From contig JBBRLA010000582.1 of assembly GCA_038231615.1 (NCBI GenBank), forward strand, positions 1 to 5,626: 5,626 bases of DNA. Direction: 5' to 3'. Of this stretch, positions 1-5,603 are shown in pieces (within the stretch, counting starts at the first letter, position 1; each line of letters begins with the position of its first letter). Below the pieces are notes generated by a model. It saw only the letters and a list, made by a program, of their open reading frames with translations. It had not been told where the DNA came from and made no database searches. The stretch is from JBBRLA01 sp038231615 (GTDB lineage Bacteria; Myxococcota_A; Polyangia; Palsa-1104; JAEUJZ01). The position numbers were made by a program, and so were the translations under genes.

Positions 1-2
1 GG

Positions 3-35
3 CAGTCCCCGGCGCCGCCAGCCGGCCAGTCCCCG
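3..35. repeat. Short direct repeat, two copies of CAGTCCCCG
   Basis: The nonamer CAGTCCCCG occurs at 3-11 and again at 27-35, separated by a GC-rich spacer. It abuts the hairpin at 35-77. It may be the edge of a larger intergenic repeat cut by the window boundary, or chance in GC-rich DNA. No function is assigned. Confidence 0.3.
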
Positions 36-90
36 CCTTCCCAGCATCCCTCGCTGTGCTCAGGATACTGGGAAGGCTATTTTGCTTATT
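35..90 (+). terminator. Hairpin with T-rich tail, probable rightward terminator
   Basis: GCCTTCCCAG (35-44) pairs perfectly with CTGGGAAGGC (68-77). After one C/A mismatch, ATCC (46-49) pairs with GGAT (63-66), leaving a loop of 13 bases. The plus strand then continues with a T-rich stretch (78-90, containing TTTT), as in an intrinsic terminator for rightward transcription. The ATPase gene ends at 112 on the other strand, where the base of the hairpin is followed by GC-rich sequence without a U-tract. The hairpin therefore probably ends a plus-strand gene left of the window and may only weakly stop the ATPase transcript. The tail is interrupted, so efficiency is uncertain. Confidence 0.5.
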
Positions 91-111
91 TTCTGGATAG
101 GGGACGCAGTC

Positions 112-2274
112 TCACCGCAGTAACAGGAGACTCGCCAAGCTCACCACCACAATCCGCGGATCCGCGATGACCACCTCATCAGACTGAGTGATGAGCACTC
201 CGAAGGGGGCATTGTATACCTTCCTCTCAATGAAGCTCCGAAGTCCCTCTGTATCGGCAAGTGGGTCAATGCGGCGGCGGTACTTGATCTCAATCGGAAT
301 GCGCTGCGTCCCAAGTGTGATGACATAGTCCACTTCCGGCTCATCCTTGCGTTCGGGAAAATGAGTCAGCGCAATGCCACCCAGGGATAGCAGGTAGCTC
401 CCGATAATGCTCTCCACGATTCGGCCCGCCAGGTCGGATAGGTCCGGCTGTTGACCAAGCGCTGCAGGGGAGATGGGAATCAGCTCGTGGAGCCAACTGG
501 CCCGCAGTCCATGATCTGCAAGGCACAATTTGTGAGAACCTCGCGTTCTCTTGAGCCTGATTTCCAGCGGGCGCACCAGTCTGAGCAGCAGCGTCCGGTC
601 CAGAAAGTCAAGATAATGCCGGACGCGCTGGACACCTACGTTGGCATGGAGCGCTCTATGCACCTCACGGGCGAAAAGATCGACCCCTGGCGTCTGACCG
701 GCGTAGCGGCAGGCCAGTCGAAATAGTTCCTCCAGCAGAGCTGCGTCCCGTTTGCGGCCTTTGTTCTCCCCGATGCGCAGATCGTGTTGGATGACACGCT
801 GGATGACGGTCTCGTTTAGCTGAGGTGCGATCTCGCTCCAAGGTACATCGGCGCGCTCGTGAACCAGAGGATATCCACCGCGCTCCGAAAATGCCTGAAG
901 GGCCAGATCCCGCAAAACGGCCTGATTCTGCCCGTGCTGACGCAGCTCATGCCAGAATTCCTTACGAATGAGAGAATCAAGACCGTTGTCAGAGAGCAAG
1001 GGGAGTAGGGCACCGAGACCCCGAATCGCCGAGATCTCGCACAAGGAGAGCGTGCCCACATCGAGAGTCGTTATCCTTCCCGCCAGGGAGTCGCGGCCAT
1101 GCTCGATCACCGCGGCGCTTCGCGCTTCGCGATCGATGCGCAGGGCCGAGCTGCCAGTCACCACGATCTGGGTCGTCGAATTATCAACCAGATGCTTGAG
1201 TTGGATGGCCCAGTTCGAGAGATTTTGAACCTCATCAAAAAAGAGATAGGTGCTTTCCCCGGATTTGGCGGCAGCGTTTAGAGAACGCTCCAGCACCTTC
1301 TCTTCGTACCATTCGACAATGCGCAGGATGGGCTCTTGCAGAGACGTGATCTCAGGCAGCTCATCGAACTGCACACGTAGGATTCGCCGCGGGCTCACGC
1401 CGCTGCTCAGTAGATCGGTGATGACTTGAAGCTGGGCCGTGGTTTTTCCCACCTGCCGAGGGCCCCGGACCACAACCACCGGCGCCAGCCGGTTCCTCAA
1501 GCGTTTGTGTATGGAATTGACGAAAGATCGTCGGTGGGGAGGGAGAGATTTTCCTGGATCTCCCTGCCACCAGGGGTTATCTCGAACGATGTCCCGTACC
1601 AGCGCCTCCGAGATCACTGCCGTAGGCAGATCGAGCACAGGCAATCCTAGCCGGATGTGCCGCGTATCGCCCCGAGCGGTTGCGTTGTCCGACGCAGTCG
1701 GATCCAGGCTCTCTCTGACAATCTGGTGCCGCCACGAAAGCAGCGCCTGAGCCCGGCGCTGGGCTGTCGCTTCAGAGAGATTGGACGACGCGACGATCTG
1801 TTGCGTGAGCTGGATTCGCGATGGTGGATGATCTGAAAGCAGTCCTGGGGCTATTCGACCGATGACCGGATTGTTGGAGATGACTGCTCGAAGAAAAGCC
1901 CGCTCGGCGGGAGTTCCTTGGGGAATGGCCAGCCATCCATCGCTGGCTGGCGTGGCTTGTAAACCCTCTTCACCCTCATTTAGCCATCCAAGGGTCCGAG
2001 CGGCCCGAACGGCGTACTGTACCTGTCGCACCGGCAGGGCAGTGGCATGGGCCAAGTCCACCGCGGAGCGGGCGCTCGACCGAGCGACAGCGGAGACGAC
2101 TTTGCGCACCCCTTCCAGAGAACCTGCCTGCGGAATGTCGTTTGAGAGGAAGCCGGCTGCCATGGAGGAGATAGTAGCATCACCTTGGCGTATGTGAGAT
2201 GAAGTGGCAAACTTGGCCCCTTTTGGCACAAGGGGCTGCAAGAGCATGGCATCACGCCTGTATTTGAGGATCAC
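112..2274 (-). CDS. AAA_14/DUF4143-type ATPase with N-terminal HTH-like extension
   Basis: A 720-residue predicted ATPase. The core is clear: Walker A GPRQVGKTT (271-279), Walker B YLFFDE (343-348) and a sensor-1-like VVTGSS (371-376). A DUF4143-type region follows, with ERGGYP at 464-469. The C-terminus has the PD-(D/E)XK-like pattern E621, D649 and E662-x-K664 (EVDY then IEIKYR). Family members are usually about 380-480 residues. This one carries roughly 260 extra N-terminal residues with a helix-turn-helix-like segment near 68-97 and a second helical segment (TAQRRAQALLSW, 170-181). The start is GTG at 2274; an in-frame TAA lies 30 bases upstream. ATG at 2247 (residue 10) and ATG at 2163 (residue 38) are alternatives, and none has a good ribosome binding site. 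The gene stands alone and reads toward a gene to the left. Its base composition looks less GC-rich than its neighbours, suggesting transfer. The cellular role of this family is poorly defined; DNA-linked or regulatory activity is inference. Confidence 0.9.
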   Translation of the reverse strand: MILKYRRDAMLLQPLVPKGAKFATSSHIRQGDATISSMAAGFLSNDIPQAGSLEGVRKVVSAVARSSARSAVDLAHATALPVRQVQYAVRAARTLGWLNEGEEGLQATPASDGWLAIPQGTPAERAFLRAVISNNPVIGRIAPGLLSDHPPSRIQLTQQIVASSNLSEATAQRRAQALLSWRHQIVRESLDPTASDNATARGDTRHIRLGLPVLDLPTAVISEALVRDIVRDNPWWQGDPGKSLPPHRRSFVNSIHKRLRNRLAPVVVVRGPRQVGKTTAQLQVITDLLSSGVSPRRILRVQFDELPEITSLQEPILRIVEWYEEKVLERSLNAAAKSGESTYLFFDEVQNLSNWAIQLKHLVDNSTTQIVVTGSSALRIDREARSAAVIEHGRDSLAGRITTLDVGTLSLCEISAIRGLGALLPLLSDNGLDSLIRKEFWHELRQHGQNQAVLRDLALQAFSERGGYPLVHERADVPWSEIAPQLNETVIQRVIQHDLRIGENKGRKRDAALLEELFRLACRYAGQTPGVDLFAREVHRALHANVGVQRVRHYLDFLDRTLLLRLVRPLEIRLKRTRGSHKLCLADHGLRASWLHELIPISPAALGQQPDLSDLAGRIVESIIGSYLLSLGGIALTHFPERKDEPEVDYVITLGTQRIPIEIKYRRRIDPLADTEGLRSFIERKVYNAPFGVLITQSDEVVIADPRIVVVSLASLLLLR

Positions 2275-2324
2275 GAGGACATCATCGGCGGGCCTTTTCG
2301 GTTACACTTCCCTTGTTGCTTGCG
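2275..2324. other. Divergent intergenic region
   Basis: About 50 bases separate the ATPase start (2274, minus) from the most likely early start of the cysteine-rich protein (2325, plus), so promoters for both must lie here or overlap coding sequence. TACACT at 2303-2308 could be a plus-strand -10 element, but no matching -35 was found at 16-18 bases. No palindromic operator was seen. If the plus-strand gene really starts at 2358, the region widens to 83 bases. Confidence 0.4.
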
Positions 2325-2909
2325 ATGCTCATCTCGGCGAAATATCTGATCGACAGGATGCGGCATGGTCGCTCCCGGGCGGATGAGCTTTTGGATCTGC
2401 GCCAGCGGTTGGCTGCGGCGGCCCCTGCGGGAATGGCCGGTGCCGACGAAGCCAGCACGGCGCAGGCGCTTCTTTTGCAGCGCCACGCGATCTCCCGGGC
2501 CATCGGCGAGGTGAAATCATGCCGAAGCTGCGCCCTGGGTCACCCAGAGCCCAATGGGCACTGGGCGGGCGGCCACTGCTGCGGCGCACGCACTGCGGAC
2601 CTGTTCAACGATGACGAGGTCGCCGCGCTGTGCCTTTCGGGCACTACGGCGGGGCGGCTGCGGGCGCCCACGGGGGATCACGCAGGCTGCTCGTTTCGCG
2701 GGGCGACGGGGTGTTCGCTGGGCACGGCGGATCGGCCGAACCTGTGCGTGCGCTACCTGTGCCCGGACCTCACCCGGGAGCTTCATGGCCGAGGCGACCT
2801 GCCACAGATCGAGGCGCTGTGCGGGGAACTGGAAGAGACCTATCTGCACTTCATCGCCCTGCGGGCCAACCGGCTGGCCCGTGAATCCGAGGACGAGATT
2901 CTCGGCTGA
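2325..2909 (+). CDS. Cysteine-rich YkgJ-like metal-cluster protein
   Basis: A protein of 194 residues from ATG 2325. The frame opens at TTG 2313 (198 residues), and ATG 2358 is a shorter choice; no start has a convincing ribosome binding site. It has ten cysteines. Counted from the TTG start these are a CxxC at 70/73, CC at 89/90, C107, then C126, C134, C145, C150 and C170. The order CxxC...CC...C...C...RPxxC...C, including DRPNLC near 140-145, resembles the YkgJ/UPF0153 family (putative zinc or iron-sulfur binding proteins of unknown function). The CxxC to CC spacing is longer here than the classic compact CxxCxxCC. No signal peptide is evident and the protein looks cytosolic, with a charged helical N-terminus and C-terminus. 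It lies 46 bases ahead of the next plus-strand gene and may be co-transcribed. Family membership rests on motif pattern from memory. Confidence 0.75.
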   Translation: MLISAKYLIDRMRHGRSRADELLDLRQRLAAAAPAGMAGADEASTAQALLLQRHAISRAIGEVKSCRSCALGHPEPNGHWAGGHCCGARTADLFNDDEVAALCLSGTTAGRLRAPTGDHAGCSFRGATGCSLGTADRPNLCVRYLCPDLTRELHGRGDLPQIEALCGELEETYLHFIALRANRLARESEDEILG

Positions 2910-2933
2910 GACCACGGTGAAGGGGGTTGGGCC

Positions 2934-2950
2934 CAGGATCTGCTATCCTG
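2934..2950. other. Small inverted repeat before the membrane-protein start
   Basis: CAGGAT (2934-2939) and ATCCTG (2945-2950) form a 6-bp inverted repeat with a 5-base loop, ending five bases before the ATG at 2956. TATCCT at 2944-2949 also looks like a -10 element, but no -35 was found at normal spacing. It could be a small operator, a translational hairpin or chance. Confidence 0.3.
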
Positions 2951-2955
2951 TGCCG

Positions 2956-3459
2956 ATGCCCCTGCGGTACGCGAGCGAGCCTGACTGGTTCGAGGTGGTC
3001 GGTGGACCGCCTCCGGCGGAGGTGATGCTGCGCGACATGCTGCTGACGCTGATACTGCCGGTGGCGTTGCTCATGGGGAGCATGTGGCTGCCGCTCGGGC
3101 TACAACTGATCTGCATGGCGCTGGCGGTGGGACTGACGCTGGCGCTGAGCGTGGTGATGCGGCGGCGCTGGTGGCGGCGGCAGGGGGTGCGGATCATGGG
3201 CAACGTGCTGGAGCATCGCGATGGAGCGCATGTCGCGCGGGTGGCCCTGACCCGGGCGGCAATCTCGTCGGCGATGGTATTGCCGGGGCTGCTGGTGCTG
3301 GTGCTGGACGACGGACGGCACCGCCTGGCGGTGGGGCGGCGCGCGGAGCCTCACGAGATCTCGGACCTGCCGCCGCGCCTGGGCCCGTACCTGGAACTGC
3401 AACCGGAAGATTTTGAAGAGGTGCGCATCGCCGCGCACCGTTCGTACCCGCTGGCCTAG
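2956..3459 (+). CDS. Two-TM membrane protein with PH-like cytosolic domain, unknown function
   Basis: A 167-residue protein from ATG 2956; in-frame GTG codons at 2917 and 2950 are possible earlier starts. Nothing resembles a strong ribosome binding site. After a short polar N-terminus (1-26) come two adjacent hydrophobic segments at about 27-43 and 46-68, with a tight LPLG turn between them. An Arg/Trp-rich boundary (69-75, RRRWWRR) suggests the inside face of the inner membrane. The rest, with alternating hydrophobic strands around 79-126 (including LLVLVLDDGRHRLAVG) and an acidic C-terminal helix, looks like a small beta domain. This layout is reminiscent of bacterial PH-like or YcxB-like proteins, but no family is assigned. 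It follows the cysteine-rich gene by 46 bases and converges on the nucleotidyltransferase-like gene. The frame stays open far upstream within the preceding gene, but that part has no protein-like character. Confidence 0.75.
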   Translation: MPLRYASEPDWFEVVGGPPPAEVMLRDMLLTLILPVALLMGSMWLPLGLQLICMALAVGLTLALSVVMRRRWWRRQGVRIMGNVLEHRDGAHVARVALTRAAISSAMVLPGLLVLVLDDGRHRLAVGRRAEPHEISDLPPRLGPYLELQPEDFEEVRIAAHRSYPLA

Positions 3460-3482
3460 CGGCGATCGGGTGGGTTCGCCGC
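3459..3482. terminator. GC-rich hairpin between convergent genes
   Basis: GCGGCGA (3459-3465) pairs perfectly with TCGCCGC (3476-3482) around a 10-base loop. It begins in the last base of the membrane-protein stop codon and ends four bases before the stop of the minus-strand gene at 3487. Position between convergent genes fits a shared terminator. Neither side has a U-tract, so it may instead be an mRNA 3'-end stabiliser or a Rho-assisted stop. Confidence 0.5.
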
Positions 3483-3486
3483 CCCG

Positions 3487-4242
3487 CTATTCGTCGTCGT
3501 CGTTGTCCGCCTGGCGCACGCGGCGGGAGAGGGAGCGCAGGACGTTGGTGTAACAGATCTCCACGTCGTGCCACGAGCGGAAGATGCGCCCGCGCAGGCG
3601 GGACACCGGGCCCACGGGGGTCATCGCCAGAAGCTGGGTGGTCACCAGGTTCAGGGCGCCGCTGAGCTTCACGCGGAAGGGATCGTCCTCGGGGTAGGTG
3701 TCGGGGCTCAGGTAGCCGGCGGCGTAGTTGCGGGCGGTGCGCTGGATGTCGCGGAGGTTGGCCGGGTCGATCTCGTTGTCGTCATCGCTGGGTTTGCCGC
3801 TGCGCAGGGGCAGCTCAGCGACGCGCCGGGTCAGGCTGTCCAGGCCCTTTTCGACCAGATCCGCCGAGACAATGGCCACATCGATGTCGTGGCCCATGGT
3901 GAAGAGGCTCCAGCCCTTGTGGGCCGAAAGGGTCAGGCCGATGCGGGCGCTGCCGACGATGCCGATGTCGTGGTGCCCGAGGGCAAGGGCCTTGGCGATG
4001 GTGTCGCGCAGGGAGATGTACTTGATCGGGTCGTCCTTGAACAGGTGCGGCACGCCGCCGATCAGGTGCCGCCGCGCCAGGACTTCCGCCGGGAAGCTGT
4101 CCAGGAGCTGGCGCAGCTGGTCGGCGGTGGGCCATTCGATGCGCAGGAGGGTGGTGTCGGGTGGGCCCGCGGCACGTCCGCCACGGGAGGATGGGGGAGA
4201 GGCTGGGGAACTCGCGGCAGCCGAGGTAGGCGATGTGCTCAT
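3487..4242 (-). CDS. Nucleotidyltransferase-fold protein (GS...DxD), unknown substrate
   Basis: A 251-residue protein. The start at 4242 is chosen because GGAGG lies four bases before it on the minus strand; the frame is open further upstream to 4347, but that stretch overlaps the hydrolase gene. Residues 1-30 are a low-complexity Ser/Ala/Pro/Gly tail. Residues 57-130 hold the recognisable part: HLIGGVPHLFKDDP (59-72), then IVGSARIG (95-102) and DIDVAIVS (119-126). This is the GS plus DxD signature of the polymerase-beta nucleotidyltransferase fold, with D119 and D121 as likely metal ligands. From memory, it resembles a family of uncharacterised proteins with a '(G)xPxxFxDxPxxY' lead-in followed by VGSARIG. 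The C-terminal half has no motif I recognise and ends in an acidic DNDDDE tail. It lies 74 bases downstream of the hydrolase gene on the same strand, so co-transcription is likely. Substrate is unknown. Confidence 0.8.
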   Translation of the reverse strand: MSTSPTSAAASSPASPPSSRGGRAAGPPDTTLLRIEWPTADQLRQLLDSFPAEVLARRHLIGGVPHLFKDDPIKYISLRDTIAKALALGHHDIGIVGSARIGLTLSAHKGWSLFTMGHDIDVAIVSADLVEKGLDSLTRRVAELPLRSGKPSDDDNEIDPANLRDIQRTARNYAAGYLSPDTYPEDDPFRVKLSGALNLVTTQLLAMTPVGPVSRLRGRIFRSWHDVEICYTNVLRSLSRRVRQADNDDDE

Positions 4243-4316
4243 GGAGCCTCCACGTGGAATGCGGGTAGAGCGACCCTGCCCGGTGCCCTGCACCCTTTGA
4301 CAGACCGCCTTGCGCC
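4243..4316 (-). other. Intergenic gap within the probable two-gene unit
   Basis: These 74 bases separate the hydrolase stop from the nucleotidyltransferase-like start. They contain the ribosome binding site (plus-strand CCTCC at 4247-4251). They also contain two weak hairpins: GGTGC/GCACC (4282-4294, 3-base loop) and GGGT/ACCC (4263-4276). No U-tract follows, so a terminator is not indicated; mild attenuation or processing is possible. Confidence 0.4.
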
Positions 4317-5168
4317 CTATTTTCTCGGATTTGCGAGGAAAGTACAAGGCATGTCGGCAAGCAGCACGGCGTCGCCGGTCTCGGGGGCGATCGCCAGGGT
4401 CTCACCGTCGGGACCCAGCACCGCGGAGTGGCCCAGGAAGTGGGCCGACAAGGTGAGTGGTGGGAGTACCCTGGTGCCTACTTGGGTTTCGGGTGGGAGT
4501 ACCCTGTCTACTTGGGTTTCAGGTTGGATTTCGGGAGCCACGGCCACTTCCTTGCCGTAGCTGTTGGCGGCGACGAAGCAGGAACGGACGCCGCGCAGGC
4601 GGTAGCGCCAGTAGGGGCGCATGTCTTGATCCTGGTGAATCCAGTTGGTGCAGAACGCCACCATGGCGGGCTGGCGGCGGCGGAGGAAGGCGGTGAAGCG
4701 GTCGTCGTTGAGGTCCATGCAGATCCCGGCGGTCAAGAGGCCCGCGGGGGTGTCGATGCTCGGGTAGGGGGTGTCGCCGGGCATGGCCCAGGTGGTGTCG
4801 CTCTCATAGAGCAGGCGCTTGCGGTAGTTGGCCAGGAGCGCCCCGTCGGGGCCGATGACGAGGGCGGAGTTATAAAGGTGGCCCTGGTGGGTTGTCTCGG
4901 GGTAGCCGATCACCAGGTAGCACCGGTACTTGCGGCCAAGGGGCGAAAAGCGGCGGTAGGTGGGGCCGGTGGCGGCGGGTTCGGCGACAAGCCGGGCCAT
5001 GGCCGGGGTGGGGAAGAGATAACCCGTGAGGGCCATCTCGGGGCATACGATAAGGCCGGCGCCCTGCTCGCCGGCACGATCCACCAGGGATGCTAGCGCC
5101 GCCGCGGATTCCTCCCAGCGGCTGGGGTCCTTGGTATTCGGCCTGAACTGAATGGCTGCCAGCTTCAT
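4317..5168 (-). CDS. Carbon-nitrogen hydrolase (nitrilase superfamily)
   Basis: A 283-residue predicted amidase/nitrilase-type enzyme that hydrolyses non-peptide C-N bonds through a Glu-Lys-Cys triad. All three residues are present: E44 in CPEMALTGY, K117 in YRKRLLYE and C150 in GICMDLND. The N-terminus (MKLAAIQFRP) is the typical first strand, so ATG 5168 is chosen; the frame is open to 5330, but the extra 54 residues look non-family. No strong ribosome binding site precedes 5168. Family features continue with TNW (174-176), a conserved AANSYG (200-205) and GHSAVLGPDGE (246-256). The stretch from about 210 to 240 is a repeat-encoded insertion (PETQV repeated) in a loop where relatives are usually shorter. 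No signal peptide is seen, so it is probably cytosolic. It is the first gene of a likely unit with the nucleotidyltransferase-like gene. Substrate cannot be told from sequence. Confidence 0.9.
   Translation of the reverse strand: MKLAAIQFRPNTKDPSRWEESAAALASLVDRAGEQGAGLIVCPEMALTGYLFPTPAMARLVAEPAATGPTYRRFSPLGRKYRCYLVIGYPETTHQGHLYNSALVIGPDGALLANYRKRLLYESDTTWAMPGDTPYPSIDTPAGLLTAGICMDLNDDRFTAFLRRRQPAMVAFCTNWIHQDQDMRPYWRYRLRGVRSCFVAANSYGKEVAVAPEIQPETQVDRVLPPETQVGTRVLPPLTLSAHFLGHSAVLGPDGETLAIAPETGDAVLLADMPCTFLANPRK
4459..4535. repeat. In-frame tandem repeat inside the hydrolase gene
   Basis: Two tandem units lie at 4459-4491 (33 bp) and 4492-4521 (30 bp), followed by a degenerate partial unit at 4522-4535. 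Each full unit contains the identical blocks GGTGGGAGTACCCTG (4459-4473, 4492-4506) and CTACTTGGGTTTC (4478-4490, 4508-4520). They differ by a 3-base indel between the blocks, and the last base. Both lengths are multiples of three, so the hydrolase frame is kept. On the minus strand they encode PETQV followed by DRVLP and then PETQV followed by GTRVLP. This may be a mobile or slippage-prone minisatellite tolerated in a surface loop. Confidence 0.85.
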
Positions 5169-5462
5169 GAAGCAAGTGCCCGTCGATTCACTTGGCGCTT
5201 GGGGGGCGAATGCTTCGGCTGAAACCACGGGGCGAGAAAAATCTAGCAATAGACTCGCGGAGGTGCCACAAATTTCGGAAGTTGACATCCGAGTTTCGGC
5301 CCATCCGCAGCCGCCTGGCCTGGCGGCCATGCCGATCCCGGGCTCTTGTTAGATCGGCGTTGGATGGGCTGGATCGACGGGTCCGACCAAGAAATGGTAC
5401 CGATTTTGCTACCGGACTGCCCCGATCCCCGCGGCGCGCCTGGGGAAAAGGCCGGCGGCATC

Positions 5463-5478
5463 TGTCCAACGTTGGACA
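5463..5478. promoter_or_regulatory. Perfect 16-bp palindrome, candidate operator
   Basis: TGTCCAACGTTGGACA is a perfect inverted repeat with no spacer, centred between 5470 and 5471. It lies about 70 bases upstream of the promoter candidate for the gene at 5604 and about 295 bases upstream of the hydrolase start. Length and symmetry suit a dimeric repressor or activator such as a TetR- or MarR-type protein, but the motif is not one I can tie to a named regulator. Confidence 0.5.
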
Positions 5479-5548
5479 CGGCAATGGCCGGACGCAGGCT
5501 TGGCCGGTGCGGGTCTTTCGGGAAATTTGGGCTGGCCCGCTCTTTCTC

Positions 5549-5577
5549 CTGGCACGTCGGGGATCGCCGCCTATCCT
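5549..5577 (+). promoter_or_regulatory. Sigma-70-like promoter candidate for the gene at 5604
   Basis: CTGGCA (5549-5554) matches TTGACA at four of six positions and TATCCT (5572-5577) matches TATAAT at four of six, with the ideal 17-base spacer. Transcription would begin near 5584, leaving about 20 bases before the ATG, with the ribosome binding site inside it. Confidence 0.35.
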
Positions 5578-5603
5578 TTGCTGGGTATCCCGGAAGGAAC
5601 ACC

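Larger units (their letters stand above)
5169..5603. other. Long non-coding divergent region
   Basis: About 435 bases lie between the hydrolase start and the plus-strand gene at 5604. Open frames here give peptides without domain-like character. It contains the 16-base palindrome at 5463-5478 and a promoter candidate at 5549-5577. It also has weaker inverted repeats: GGTA/TACC (5396-5413) and TCCCC/GGGGA (5426-5446). The segment 5230-5290 is locally AT-richer than its surroundings, where a minus-strand promoter for the hydrolase might sit, but no confident -35/-10 pair was found. An unrecognised small RNA or leader cannot be excluded. Confidence 0.5.

Noticed and set aside
112..2274. Insertion-sequence or integrase-type element around the ATPase gene
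   Set aside because: No terminal inverted repeats, flanking target duplications or transposase motifs were found at either edge.
2554..2955. Upstream part of the open frame continuing into the membrane-protein gene
   Set aside because: It overlaps the cysteine-rich gene in another frame, is Arg/Ala-rich without structure, and the membrane protein has a sensible start at 2956.
4243..4347. 35-residue N-terminal extension of the nucleotidyltransferase-like protein
   Set aside because: It would overlap the end of the hydrolase gene, and a strong GGAGG site points to the start at 4242.
4459..4535. CRISPR-like array
   Set aside because: The units are directly adjacent without unique spacers and lie in frame inside a coding sequence.
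3568..4560. 330-codon plus-strand open frame opposite the nucleotidyltransferase-like and hydrolase genes
   Set aside because: It is antisense to two genes with clear motifs, and its product is low-complexity Gly/Ala/Val-rich, as expected of a shadow frame in GC-rich DNA.
4428..5096. 222-codon plus-strand open frame antisense to the hydrolase
   Set aside because: It is Gly/Val/Ala-rich and lies opposite a gene with an intact catalytic triad.
5169..5330. 54-residue N-terminal extension of the hydrolase
   Set aside because: Nitrilase-family proteins begin with the strand seen at MKLAAIQF; the extension lacks signal-peptide or family features.
5550..5565. Sigma-54-like TGGCACG
   Set aside because: The required TTGC-type element at the fixed spacing is absent.
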